From: JAZDCZ01 sp046757925
GTDB lineage: Bacteria; Gemmatimonadota; Gemmatimonadetes; Gemmatimonadales; GWC2-71-9
Direction: 5' to 3'
Assembly: GCA_046757925.1 (NCBI GenBank)
Contig: JBHHZE010000012.1
Location: forward strand, 5,641-69,640
DNA length: 64,000 nucleotides
Shown piece after piece: positions 1-8,588 of this stretch. Position numbers and translations under genes: made by a program. How positions within the stretch are numbered: position 1 is the first letter of the stretch; the number at the start of each line of letters is the position of its first letter. The notes beneath the pieces were generated by a model, which saw nothing but the letters and a program-made list of their open reading frames with translations, ran no database searches and was not told the DNA's origin.

Positions 1-20
1 CAGCGCGCAATGAAGTCCAG

Positions 21-2024
21 CTATACCAATGCCGCATGATGCTCGACCTCGCTTTCTACGACGACATCAGTTCTCGTCGACACGAGCCGCCGCTTGGGCG
101 GTTCGGGCCACACCGCAATCAGAGTCCCAACGGTGATGACCACACCGGCAATCCAGAGCCACTCTGTGAGAGGATTGACAATGAACTTGAAACTGGCCCT
201 GTCATCTTCGTATCCGTCTAGGATCACGTACAGATCCTCCTTCAACGTCGAGCGAATTGCCACTTCGGTCGTGGGTTGGTTGAAGGTGCGGTAAAGACGC
301 TTTTGAGGTGCCATCGTGCCCAGAGACTTGCCGTGCTTGGCGATGTCGAGCATGGCTGCAACCGCGACGCGATTTCTGCTGGGATATACGTCCATCTTAC
401 GATACGTCACGCTGTAGTCACCTACCTGCGCCCTTTCTCCGGGACTCAGAATCGCCTTGGTCTCTTGCACGAAAGCCTTGCCCGTCACGCCGATGAAGAA
501 GAGAACCACGCCGAAATGTACGATGTAGCCACCGTAGCGGCGTTGGTTCCGTGAGATCAAGTCGTGAAACGATGACAGCCAGCTCTTTCCGGAGATTTGT
601 CGGCGAGCGCGGGTCCCTCTATAGAACTCGGAGACAATCGTTGCCATGACGAACCCGGACAGTGTGAACGATATCAGTGCGTACAAATGCCGCATCCCGA
701 GCGCGAATAGTGTGACACCAACAAGCAGACCGATTGCGGCCGGCCGCAGAAAATTGCGGCGTAGATTGGCAAGTGATGCACGGCGCCACGCGATAAGCGG
801 ACAGATACCGGTCAGCGCCAGCAAACCGAGGAAGATGGGGATAGTAACTTGATTGAAGAAAGGCGGACCGACCGTGATCTTGACACCACGTACCGCCTCG
901 GATATCAGTGGGAAGATGGTGCCCCAAAAAACGGCGAACATTGCTCCGACAAAAAGCAGATTGTTCATTAGGAAGCTCGATTCTCGAGACACCATCGAAT
1001 CGAGTTCGTTCTTACTACGCAACAACGGGAGCCTCTTCAAGATGAGGCCGACCGAAAGGATCAACACGACGGCGATAAGACCGAGGAACATCGGCCCGAG
1101 GTTGCTCTCGCCGAAGCTGTGCACCGATGAGATCACGCCGCTTCTGGTTAGGAAGGTGCCGAATAGGGTCAACGTGAACGTCAGGATGATCAATGACACG
1201 TTCCATACCTTCAACATGTTCTTCTTTTCCTGGATCATCACGGAGTGCAGAAATGCGGTACCTGTCAGCCACGGCAGGAATGAGGCGCTCTCGACGGGAT
1301 CCCACATCCAGAATCCACCCCACCCCAACTCAACGTAGGCCCACTGTGCTCCGAATAGGTTGCCCCAAGTGAGAAAGAACCATGAAAACACCGCCCAACG
1401 CCGAGTCGTGCGGATCCAGTCGTCGCCGAGCCGCCCAGTGACCAGGGCGGCGACGGCGAAGGCAAATGGTATGCTGAACCCCACGTAACCGAGGTATAAC
1501 GCGGTCGGGTGGAAAATCATTCCCGGGTTTTGGAGCATCGGGTTCAGGCCGCTACCTTCCGGGGGAGTCACTGCGAGACGCTCGAAGGGAGGAGTGACGA
1601 ACACGAGGAGTGACCCAAAGAACACCAGCAGGGTGCTGAGCACACCAACTACGTATGGTATCAGTTCTCTGTTCCTCCAGCGATTTTGGAGCACAACTAC
1701 TGTTGCGAATAACGCGAGCACCCATGCCCAAAGGAGAAGGCTCCCCTTCTGCCCCCCCCAGAGTGCGGCCACCGTGTAGGACATCGGAAGGTCGCTACTC
1801 GAATACGATGCCACGTATTCGATGCCGAAGTCGCGTGTTACGAAGCCATGGATCAATGCCGCGGCGGCAACGCTCAGCAGTAGGAAGGACATCAGAACAC
1901 TGTTTTCGGCACTGCGTATTAGGTTGAGTCTCCTAATCGCGCCACCGCGAAATGCGATCACCGCACCGTACGCGCTTACAACGAGACCGAATTGCAGCGC
2001 GAACGTACCGAGTTCAGGAACCAT
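21..2024 (-). CDS. ccmF: Cytochrome c haem lyase subunit CcmF
   Basis: A 667-residue, many-pass inner-membrane protein of the CcmF/CycK family. The family delivers haem to apocytochrome c on the periplasmic side in system I cytochrome c maturation. The tryptophan-rich haem-handling motif WGGFWMWDPVE lies near residue 240, followed by conserved SFLPWL, and there are well over ten hydrophobic segments. The ATG at 2024 is chosen because AGGGGGAG sits just upstream; an upstream in-frame start at 2066 would only add residues shared with the neighbouring reading frame. It overlaps the 3' end of the small zinc-ribbon gene by 11 bases, so the two are probably co-translated. Other ccm genes would be expected past the left edge. 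Confidence 0.95.
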   Translation of the reverse strand: MVPELGTFALQFGLVVSAYGAVIAFRGGAIRRLNLIRSAENSVLMSFLLLSVAAAALIHGFVTRDFGIEYVASYSSSDLPMSYTVAALWGGQKGSLLLWAWVLALFATVVVLQNRWRNRELIPYVVGVLSTLLVFFGSLLVFVTPPFERLAVTPPEGSGLNPMLQNPGMIFHPTALYLGYVGFSIPFAFAVAALVTGRLGDDWIRTTRRWAVFSWFFLTWGNLFGAQWAYVELGWGGFWMWDPVESASFLPWLTGTAFLHSVMIQEKKNMLKVWNVSLIILTFTLTLFGTFLTRSGVISSVHSFGESNLGPMFLGLIAVVLILSVGLILKRLPLLRSKNELDSMVSRESSFLMNNLLFVGAMFAVFWGTIFPLISEAVRGVKITVGPPFFNQVTIPIFLGLLALTGICPLIAWRRASLANLRRNFLRPAAIGLLVGVTLFALGMRHLYALISFTLSGFVMATIVSEFYRGTRARRQISGKSWLSSFHDLISRNQRRYGGYIVHFGVVLFFIGVTGKAFVQETKAILSPGERAQVGDYSVTYRKMDVYPSRNRVAVAAMLDIAKHGKSLGTMAPQKRLYRTFNQPTTEVAIRSTLKEDLYVILDGYEDDRASFKFIVNPLTEWLWIAGVVITVGTLIAVWPEPPKRRLVSTRTDVVVESEVEHHAALV

Positions 2025-2322
2025 CGCTCCCCCTAATGCATGCCTTATGCATGTCATCTGACCCATCAGTCATTCGCTCTGACGTCGCTCCACAGTGGGA
2101 ACACGTTGATCGCCCGAAGAGATGTTCGCCGCAGCGCGCACATCGCACGTTCGGCGGTTGGTAGGCAAGCGAATTGCCGGGCGTTCGTCTCATGGCGCGT
2201 ATCACCCACGCGCAAACGAAAAGGAGGGCGGCTAAGAAAACGGTCGCTCCGAGAACAATAGTGGACATGTTGCCGGACGGTTGAGATGGCATCGCTGTGA
2301 GTAATCCAGTCAGGCCTAACAC
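2014..2322 (-). CDS. Small membrane protein with zinc ribbon, upstream of ccmF
   Basis: A 102-residue protein with one strong membrane segment (about residues 19-43) followed by a CxxC...CxxC zinc ribbon (CARC, then CSHC around residues 61-78). The GTG start at 2322 is supported by AGAGGAGGA at the right distance. Its stop lies inside the first codons of ccmF, which argues for translational coupling. I do not recognise a named family. The place in the operon suggests an accessory role in cytochrome c maturation or haem/thiol handling at the membrane, but that is inference. Confidence 0.65.
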   Translation of the reverse strand: MLGLTGLLTAMPSQPSGNMSTIVLGATVFLAALLFVCAWVIRAMRRTPGNSLAYQPPNVRCARCGEHLFGRSTCSHCGATSERMTDGSDDMHKACIRGSDGS

Positions 2323-2414
2323 GGACAGTCCTCCTCTTGATGCACCGCATATTGCACACGGCGGACCGTCACATTGGGTTGAGTAACAGATTGTTGATTA
2401 TGGACTTAGGTGCA

Positions 2415-2466
2415 CCCAGTGCGCTTCGATTTCAGGGGCGGTGCGGGAGACCCCCCGCGCACTGGG
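2415..2466. repeat. 10-bp inverted repeat between ATPase and ccm genes
   Basis: CCCAGTGCGC (2415-2424) is perfectly repeated in inverted orientation as GCGCACTGGG (2457-2466) with a 32-base GC-rich loop. It lies just after the metal ATPase gene on the minus strand. It may end or attenuate that transcript, although no T-run follows, so it is not a standard intrinsic terminator. No gene is seen in 2323-2521. Confidence 0.45.
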
Positions 2467-2521
2467 CTATATGACCCGCGAGTAGATATGCAGACGTCGA
2501 GTGGTTCCCACTATCGGACAA

Positions 2522-4975
2522 CTAGACGCGAGCACGCCGGAGCCTAAGTGCGTTACTCACCACCGATACCGAGCTGAAGCTCATTGCCGCCGCGGCGATG
2601 ATCGGGCTCAGGAGCACGCCAAAGAATGGGTAGAGAATGCCTGCTGCGATGGGTACGCCCACGCTATTATAAATGAAAGCGAAAAACAGATTCTGCCGAA
2701 TGTTCCGCATCGTGGCCTGACTCAACCGCCTGGCCCGCACGATGCCGCGGAGGTCACCCTTAACCAGTGTGACACCGGCACTCTCCATCGCCACATCGGT
2801 GCCCGTCCCCATGGCGATGCCAACTTGGGCCTGGGCCAAGGCTGGCGCATCGTTGATGCCGTCGCCGGCCATCGCCACCACGCGTCCCGCTTGCTGCAAG
2901 CGCTTCACTGTTTCGGCTTTCTGGTCGGGAAGCACATCGGCCACCACCTCATCGATTCCCAGTCTGTGTCCGACTGCTTCCGCGGTCGTCTTGCTGTCAC
3001 CCGTAAGCATGGTAATGTGGATGCCCTCATCATGCAGACGCCGGATTGCGTCGAGAGTCGTTTCCTTGATCGGATCCGCTACACCGATGAGTCCTGCCGC
3101 CACGCCGTCCACCGCGAGGAACATCACGGTCTCACCGTCTGCCCGCATCGACTCGGCGCGGGCGGCGAGCTGCTCGATATCGACGTCGCGATCGTCCATC
3201 AGTGGCCGGTTCCCGAGCGCAACGGAATGTTCGTTGGCGATTCCCGTCACTCCCTTACCAGTCACGGACTGAAACTTCGTAGTGTCGATCAGATCGACAT
3301 TGCGATCGGCAGCGCCCTGAACGATGGCTGCTGCCAGTGGATGCTCACTGCCTCGCTCGAGACTAGCCGCGAGGCGTAACACCTCCTCTTCACTCCACCC
3401 CTGTCCCGGCACAACGCTCACGAGCTTCGGCTTACCTTCCGTTAGAGTCCCGGTCTTGTCCACGACCAGGGTGTTGACGGTGCGAAGTGCTTCGATCGCT
3501 TCGGCATTCTTGAACAGGACGCCGAGCGTCGCTCCCTTTCCCGTGGCCACCATGATCGACATGGGAGTCGCGAGCCCGAGCGCACAGGGGCACGCTATGA
3601 TCAGCACGGCCACCGCGTTGATAAGCGCATACGCCATGGCCGGCTCTGGTCCGAAGATCGCCCAGATCGCGAAAGTAATGACGGCGATGAAGACGACGGT
3701 GGGCACGAAGTACGACGCTACCACGTCGGCGAGCTTCTGAATCGGTGCCCGGCTCCGTTGCGCATCCGCCACCATTCGCACGATCTGTGCGAGCAGCGTA
3801 TCTGCTCCTACGCGCTGGGCTTCCATGATGATAGATCCAGTGCCATTGATGGTTGCACCGATGATTCGATCACCGGGCGCCTTTTCTACCGGAATCGGCT
3901 CGCCAGTGATCATCGATTCGTCGACCGCACTGGTGCCCTCGAGAACCACACCGTCCACGGGGATTTTCTCACCGGGCCGAACGCGGAGCCGGTCGCCCGC
4001 CTGTACAGTATCGAGCGGCACGTCCTCCTCCGTTCCGTCGTCCCTAAGCTTCCGGGCCGTTTTGGGAGCCAGGCCCAGCAGCGCTTTTATGGCGGTACTC
4101 GTCTGACTTCGGGCTCGGAGTTCGAGCACCTGCCCGAGCAGTACGAGCGTTACGATCACCGCAGCGGCCTCGAAATACACCGCGACTTCGCCACCGGCAC
4201 CACGGAATGACGCCGGGAAGATGCCGGGCAGCAGGTGTGCCACCACGCTATATACATAGGCCACGCCGACGCCCAGCCCGATCAACGTGAACATGTTGAG
4301 ATTGCGTGTGACGATAGATTGCCAGGCGCGGACGAAGAACGGCCAAGCGCCCCACAAGACTATGGGTGTGGCCAGCACGAATTCGAGCCACGGCCACACC
4401 GCCTGCGGTGCGATGCTGTAGAACGCGTCGCCACCAGGTAGGTATTTCGCCATTGCGATCACAAGCACCGGCGCAGTCAGCGCGGCACTTGCCCAGAAGC
4501 GCCGCCGCATGTCGACGAATTCCGGATTCTCTTCCTCCTCCAGGGTTACGGTGCGAGGCTCGAGTGCCATGCCGCACTTCGGGCAGGAGCCCGGTCCATC
4601 ACTCACTATCTCGGGATGCATCGGACAGACGTATTCGGTGCGGGTGGCTGGCGCGGCCGCAATTTCCGGCTCCAGCGCCATGCCGCACTTGGGACACGTC
4701 CCGGGAGCATCTTGACGAATCTCAGGATCCATCGGGCAGATGTAGACCGCCCCGGCTACCGGTTCCGGTGATCTTGGCTGCTCGCTCGCCGTCTCAGCCA
4801 CATATTGTGCGGGTGCCGCGCCGAACTTCTCGCGGCAGTGTTCGCTGCAGAACACGTAGGTCGTTTCTCTATAGGTGTAGCGAATCTCACCGTCCGCGTC
4901 CACGCGCATCCCGCAGATAGGATCGGTTAGCTGCGCCTTGAGTCGAGGTCCCGCTGCCTCTTCTGTCGAATCCAT
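2522..4975 (-). CDS. Copper/silver-type P1B ATPase with YHS and metal-binding domains
   Basis: An 817-residue heavy-metal exporting P-type ATPase. Residues about 16-64 form a YHS-like domain (DPICGMRVD), followed by two short heavy-metal-binding domains with CPMDPEI...CPKCGMALEP and CPMHPEI...CPKCGMALEP (about 77-145). The ATPase core has TGEPIPVEK, the ion-pathway motif CPC (ACPCALGLATP), the phosphorylated DKTGTLT, SEHPLAAAI and GDGINDAPAL. The last membrane segments have YN and MSFSS, as in Cu(I)/Ag(I) pumps. Start: ATG at 4975 with GGGAG upstream. A sigma-54-like promoter lies 47-62 bases upstream of the ATG, so the gene probably answers to the adjacent two-component system. The likely job is pumping Cu(I) or Ag(I) out of the cytoplasm; which metal cannot be told from sequence. 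Confidence 0.93.
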   Translation of the reverse strand: MDSTEEAAGPRLKAQLTDPICGMRVDADGEIRYTYRETTYVFCSEHCREKFGAAPAQYVAETASEQPRSPEPVAGAVYICPMDPEIRQDAPGTCPKCGMALEPEIAAAPATRTEYVCPMHPEIVSDGPGSCPKCGMALEPRTVTLEEEENPEFVDMRRRFWASAALTAPVLVIAMAKYLPGGDAFYSIAPQAVWPWLEFVLATPIVLWGAWPFFVRAWQSIVTRNLNMFTLIGLGVGVAYVYSVVAHLLPGIFPASFRGAGGEVAVYFEAAAVIVTLVLLGQVLELRARSQTSTAIKALLGLAPKTARKLRDDGTEEDVPLDTVQAGDRLRVRPGEKIPVDGVVLEGTSAVDESMITGEPIPVEKAPGDRIIGATINGTGSIIMEAQRVGADTLLAQIVRMVADAQRSRAPIQKLADVVASYFVPTVVFIAVITFAIWAIFGPEPAMAYALINAVAVLIIACPCALGLATPMSIMVATGKGATLGVLFKNAEAIEALRTVNTLVVDKTGTLTEGKPKLVSVVPGQGWSEEEVLRLAASLERGSEHPLAAAIVQGAADRNVDLIDTTKFQSVTGKGVTGIANEHSVALGNRPLMDDRDVDIEQLAARAESMRADGETVMFLAVDGVAAGLIGVADPIKETTLDAIRRLHDEGIHITMLTGDSKTTAEAVGHRLGIDEVVADVLPDQKAETVKRLQQAGRVVAMAGDGINDAPALAQAQVGIAMGTGTDVAMESAGVTLVKGDLRGIVRARRLSQATMRNIRQNLFFAFIYNSVGVPIAAGILYPFFGVLLSPIIAAAAMSFSSVSVVSNALRLRRARV

Positions 4976-5021
4976 TATGGAACTCCCGTGGTTTCGGTCA
5001 ACTGACTAACTGCGGCCAAGG

Positions 5022-5037
5022 TGCAATCGGGATGCCG
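5022..5037 (-). promoter_or_regulatory. Candidate sigma-54 promoter of the metal ATPase gene
   Basis: On the minus strand the sequence CGGCATC-CCGA-TTGCA matches the -24/-12 pattern TGGCACG-N4-TTGCW, with the invariant GG and GC ten bases apart and a perfect TTGCA. The predicted transcript starts near 5011, about 36 bases before the ATG. An NtrC-family activator gene lies immediately upstream. Confidence 0.6.
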
Positions 5038-5115
5038 GGGTTTTCTCCGCAGCTAAGTACCTGAAAAAATGGTGACTTCGAATCTTAACGCCCGGTACCA
5101 TCGCCGGATGGCCAC

Positions 5116-5150
5116 GGGGCATGAGACCGGAACAGTGGGTGAAATGCCCC
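5116..5150. promoter_or_regulatory. Candidate activator-binding site (inverted GGGGCAT/ATGCCCC)
   Basis: GGGGCAT (5116-5122) and ATGCCCC (5144-5150) form an inverted pair about 105-139 bases upstream of the predicted sigma-54 start of the ATPase gene, the usual place for an enhancer. A similar element stands before the other candidate sigma-54 promoters here. It could instead be a terminator stem for the regulator gene ending at 5174, but there is no T-run. Confidence 0.4.
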
Positions 5151-5173
5151 TGCCAGTTATCCACTCGAGCCTT

Positions 5174-6559
5174 TTACTTTTGAGACAAAGAGTCCAGGAG
5201 CCCATACTTCTTGAGACGGTATCGTAACGTGTCTCTCGTGAGACCGAGCAGGCTGGCCGTACGGGTTTTGTTTCCCTGCGCTTGGGCCAACGCCTGATCG
5301 ATCAGGTCCCTCTCGAGCTCTTCGAGGTCCACGCCACCCGCGGGCAGCTTGAACCCGGGTTCGAGATCCAGTATTCGGCTGCCGAGGCGCAGCTCGTCGG
5401 GTAGGTGCTCCGGCAGTATCTCTGAACCTTCCTCCAGGATCACCGCACGCTCGATAACATTCCGCACCTCCCTCGCGTTTCCGGGCCACGAGTAGCGCTT
5501 CAGCATGGTCAACGCCTCGGCGGAGATCGTTCGCGCAGGCCGCCGCAACGAAGTGGTGATCTTGGAAAGGAAGAACTGTGCGAGAAGTTCGACGTCTTCG
5601 GGTCGTTGCCGAAGTGGGGGGATCATGATCGGTATCACGTTGAGGCGGTAGAACAGGTCTCGTCGAAACGATCCGTCTCGAACCGCCGCCTCTAGGTCAC
5701 GGTTGGTGGACGCGACGATCCGGACGTCCACGCTGATATCCCGCATTCCTCCCACTCGCTTGAACGTACGCGTCTCGAGGAACCGCAGTAGCTTGGCCTG
5801 GGCACCCAGCGGGAGGTCACCGATCTCGTCGAGCAATACCGTTCCACGGTCGGCTAGCTCGAGTAGACCGCGCTTGCGTTCGCGAGCGTCAGTAAACGCG
5901 CCCCTTTCGTGGCCAAATAGCTCGGACTCCAGGAGAGTCTCGGGTAGTGCCGTACAGTTCACTTCGAGAAACGGAAACTCTCCCCGGGCGCTCTGTGCGT
6001 GAATCGCACGGGCTACCACCTCCTTGCCGGCACCGCTTTCGCCACGGATCAGAATAGTTGTGTTTTCGCTGGCTGCGACCTTTTCGACCAACTCTATCAC
6101 GTGCCTCATCGCCGCCGATCGCCCGACGATCTCGACTCCAGCGAACCGCCAACTGGCTTGCTTACGCAGACCCGATACCGTGCGTTTGAGCGTTCGAGTT
6201 TCGAGCCCTTTGTTGAGCGTAATGAGGAGATCTTCCAACTTGGGCGGCTTCTCGAGAAAATGGTAGGCGCCGAGCTTGACGGCCTCGACCGCGGTCGAGA
6301 TGTCTCCGTGAGCCGTGAGCATGATCGCCACGAGTTGCTCGTCGGCATCCATGAACTCTTGCAGCAGTTCCATTCCGGTGCCGTCGGGGAGTTTGAGGTC
6401 CAGGAGCGCCGCATCAGGCGGTGTCTCCTGAAATGTCTGTCTCGCCGACTGCGCATCCTCGGCAAGGATTACGTCAAACCCTCCGTCGCTTAGATGCGCC
6501 TCCAACCAAACACGAATCAGGTTCTCGTCGTCCACCACCAGCACGACTGGTTTAGCCAC
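5174..6559 (-). CDS. NtrC-family sigma-54-dependent response regulator
   Basis: A 461-residue regulator in the usual three parts. The receiver domain covers residues 1-120, with the acidic pocket at DDE (10-12), phospho-acceptor Asp54 (LLDLKLPDG) and Lys104 (FLEKP). The AAA+ domain covers about 143-370, with Walker A GESGAGKE at 173-180, the sigma-54 contact loop as GAFTDA (220-225, a common variant of GAFTGA) and Walker B LLDEIGDLPL. A Fis-type helix-turn-helix is at the C-terminus (about 415-458). It overlaps the kinase gene by 8 bases. By analogy with ZraSR it is expected to switch on the nearby metal genes through sigma-54 promoters; that link is inference from promoter sites and position. 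Confidence 0.93.
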   Translation of the reverse strand: MAKPVVLVVDDENLIRVWLEAHLSDGGFDVILAEDAQSARQTFQETPPDAALLDLKLPDGTGMELLQEFMDADEQLVAIMLTAHGDISTAVEAVKLGAYHFLEKPPKLEDLLITLNKGLETRTLKRTVSGLRKQASWRFAGVEIVGRSAAMRHVIELVEKVAASENTTILIRGESGAGKEVVARAIHAQSARGEFPFLEVNCTALPETLLESELFGHERGAFTDARERKRGLLELADRGTVLLDEIGDLPLGAQAKLLRFLETRTFKRVGGMRDISVDVRIVASTNRDLEAAVRDGSFRRDLFYRLNVIPIMIPPLRQRPEDVELLAQFFLSKITTSLRRPARTISAEALTMLKRYSWPGNAREVRNVIERAVILEEGSEILPEHLPDELRLGSRILDLEPGFKLPAGGVDLEELERDLIDQALAQAQGNKTRTASLLGLTRDTLRYRLKKYGLLDSLSQK

Positions 6560-8315
6560 TTGTCATCTCCTCCGGTTGCACCGCGGGCAGTGTCACGATG
6601 AAGGTCGCACCACCGCCCGGCGTGTCCTCCAGTCGCAGTTCACCCCCATGCCGCTCTACGATCTGGTGCGATATCGGTAAGCCGAGTCCGGTCCCCTTGC
6701 TCTTCGTAGTGAAAAACGGCCGGAACACATCGGCGCGGATCTTGGCTGGTATGCCTGGACCCCTATCGCGCACAACGATCCACACGTCCGGGGGATGTTC
6801 CCTAACTGATATCTGCACCAGGGCGGCGTCATCCTGTGCGTCCAGGCTATTGAGCATCAAGTTCACCAGAACTTGCACCATCAGCTCGGGGTCGACCCGT
6901 ACGGCGGTTGCCACCGACGATAACTCGAGTTCCAAGCTGGCCCCCTTGGATGTAGCTTGCGGCTTCACTATGTGGACCGCTCGTTCAGCGAGACCGTTGG
7001 GATCGACTACTACTTCTCGGATCTCCGGGGGCCTGGCGTAACGCAGCAGCTGTGAGGTTGTCGTCTCGATCCGATGAAGTTGCTGCCGGGCCTCTTCCAG
7101 CAGCGGCCGTGCCGGATCATCCAGTGCGAAATTCTTTAGCGCGAGGTCCAACGCTCCCTGCACTCCGGTCAGTGGATTCCTGACCTCGTGTGCGATGCCG
7201 CTGGCCAATTCTCCCACCGTGGCGAGCTGTTGAGCCCGCTCCATTTCGCGGTCATGGAGGCGGCCGATCTCTCGACGAGATTTCTTCAGGTCGTCCGCCA
7301 TCTGATTGAACGCCTCCACCAACTGGTGTACTTCCATCGATCCGGATGGTCGAACCGGTTGGTACGGTTCACCACGGCCAAACCGGCGGGATTGGTCCGC
7401 CAAGTCTCCCAGAGGCGTGCTGATCGAACGGGCGACGAGGGCCGCGGTCACCGCGATCAAGACCACCAGGATACTAGCCGCCAGGACTGCTGCATCGCGA
7501 AATCCTGCCAACGGGGCCAGGGCGGATCGGAGCGGCAGGGCGGCCGCGAAGATCCAACGAGTGTCCGCTACGCGGGTCGTGACGACGAGAGAGCGTTTTC
7601 CGCCAATGTCCAATCCGGCCACCGTAACACTGTCTGCGGCAGCTCTGCGGAAGGCGGCAGCCAAGTCGCGGGCGGCGTGTTCGTCCCCAACTAGAATGGG
7701 CCGGCCGGTTTCGTTGAGCAGCGCCGACTCGACCTGGCCCATGAGATGTCGCGGCATCGAGAACAATCTCCCGAAATCCTCGGCACGCACGTGGCCCTCG
7801 AGCCAGGGGCCGCTGTCAGAATCACTCAGCGGAATTCCTATAACGTATGCCACGGCACCCCGATCACCCCAATGCACCACAATGGGTTGCTGACTCCATT
7901 CGGCTGCCGGGACATTTTGCGGCCAGTGCGGTGCGGACTCACGAAGGGCCACGCTGGCCAAGATCAGACCTCCGTTCGTGACCAGGCGTAAGCCGTCGAA
8001 CACACCATCATCGGGGAGGCTCTGCGCGAGCAACGTGGCCAATCGGTCGGGCGCTAGACTCCGAGCCGCTTCTCCGGATCCTATGTGGCCAACTATGGTG
8101 CGCAGAACGAGGCGTTGACGCCTGAGTTCGGTGGACAAGTGGATCGCTTGCTGACTCCCCAGTTCCTGTAAGGCACGCTCTGCTTGGCTGGTGATTATGC
8201 TGCGGCTAACCATGTAGCCCACTGTGATAGCTGTACCGAGAGGGATGGCCCCGAACGCGAGCAGCAACACCAATAGCTGCGGACCGAGCCGTAGTCGCCC
8301 CCGCCAGTGCGTCAC
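6552..8315 (-). CDS. Membrane sensor histidine kinase, partner of the sigma-54 regulator
   Basis: A 587-residue kinase. A membrane segment (about 14-36), a periplasmic sensor region (about 37-272) and a second membrane segment (273-298) are followed by HAMP (about 296-350), the dimerisation helix with His376 (GIAHEVRNPLTG), and an ATPase domain with N-box NLMLNSLDA, G1 DRGPGIP and G2 GTGLGLPIS. Start GTG at 8315 overlaps the stop of a tiny upstream frame as GTGA. The periplasmic domain has no motif I recognise. Position beside a ZraP-like gene, a metal ATPase and an RND pump suggests it senses metal ions or envelope stress. Confidence 0.93.
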   Translation of the reverse strand: MTHWRGRLRLGPQLLVLLLAFGAIPLGTAITVGYMVSRSIITSQAERALQELGSQQAIHLSTELRRQRLVLRTIVGHIGSGEAARSLAPDRLATLLAQSLPDDGVFDGLRLVTNGGLILASVALRESAPHWPQNVPAAEWSQQPIVVHWGDRGAVAYVIGIPLSDSDSGPWLEGHVRAEDFGRLFSMPRHLMGQVESALLNETGRPILVGDEHAARDLAAAFRRAAADSVTVAGLDIGGKRSLVVTTRVADTRWIFAAALPLRSALAPLAGFRDAAVLAASILVVLIAVTAALVARSISTPLGDLADQSRRFGRGEPYQPVRPSGSMEVHQLVEAFNQMADDLKKSRREIGRLHDREMERAQQLATVGELASGIAHEVRNPLTGVQGALDLALKNFALDDPARPLLEEARQQLHRIETTTSQLLRYARPPEIREVVVDPNGLAERAVHIVKPQATSKGASLELELSSVATAVRVDPELMVQVLVNLMLNSLDAQDDAALVQISVREHPPDVWIVVRDRGPGIPAKIRADVFRPFFTTKSKGTGLGLPISHQIVERHGGELRLEDTPGGGATFIVTLPAVQPEEMTSG

Positions 8316-8473
8316 GATTCCATCTCAATGCGCACGTGAACCGCTGTGCCATTTGCCCCGATGGTTGGGCCAACAGGCACGCAGAACCACGTTCGGTCCT
8401 GATCCATTGATGCTGTAAGTCGTTGTAATACTGTCACCTGTGTCTCCACCTCCGGCGGCTCCGAAGTTGCCAT
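8312..8473 (-). CDS. Possible small leader protein coupled to the kinase gene
   Basis: A 53-codon frame ends in TGA overlapping the GTG start of the kinase (GTGA), the arrangement seen in translational coupling. The ATG at 8473 has no clear ribosome site; an internal GTG preceded by GGAGG is an alternative start giving about 40 residues. No membrane segment, motif or recognisable family. It occupies the leader between divergent genes, so it could be a chance frame. Confidence 0.25.
   Translation of the reverse strand: MATSEPPEVETQVTVLQRLTASMDQDRTWFCVPVGPTIGANGTAVHVRIEMES
8351..8359. promoter_or_regulatory. Candidate activator site ATTTGCCCC upstream of ZraP-like gene
   Basis: ATTTGCCCC is the exact reverse complement of GGGGCAAAT found before the 16435 operon. 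It is followed by an imperfect inverted partner GGGCCAA (8367-8373). It lies about 123-131 bases before the predicted sigma-54 transcript start near 8482, a normal enhancer distance. Confidence 0.4.
8456..8471 (+). promoter_or_regulatory. Candidate sigma-54 promoter of the ZraP-like gene
   Basis: CGGCTCC-GAAG-TTGCC has GG and GC ten bases apart and fits the pattern of the ATPase and 16387 promoters. The predicted start near 8482 gives a leader of about 107 bases. The complementary strand of the same stretch (TGGCAAC-TTCG-GAGCC) also keeps the GG/GC spacing, but its -12 half is poor. Confidence 0.5.
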
Positions 8474-8551
8474 GGACCAATAGCAAGCGCAAGGCCCAAG
8501 CCGCGTGCCTGCATCTATGCTGAAACAGTACAACGGCCGTCAGAGGCCGAT

Positions 8552-8567
8552 TCGAGCGATCGCTCGA
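8552..8567. repeat. 16-base perfect palindrome in the divergent region
   Basis: TCGAGCGATCGCTCGA is a perfect palindrome, preceded by a second inverted repeat CGGCC-N6-GGCCG (8534-8549). It lies in the leader of the ZraP-like gene and upstream of the kinase operon. It may be an operator or an RNA hairpin next to the ribosome site. Confidence 0.4.
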
Positions 8568-8588
8568 GTACCAGTAAAGGAGAACAAA

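Noticed and set aside
2501..3379. Long plus-strand frame opposite the metal ATPase
   Set aside because: It mirrors the codon pattern of the ATPase gene, has no ribosome site or recognisable domain and is a shadow frame.
8456..8473. Sigma-54 promoter on the minus strand for the kinase operon
   Set aside because: TGGCAAC-TTCG-GAGCC keeps GG/GC spacing but the -12 half is poor and there is no GGGGCA element at the right distance, so it is noted only as a possibility.
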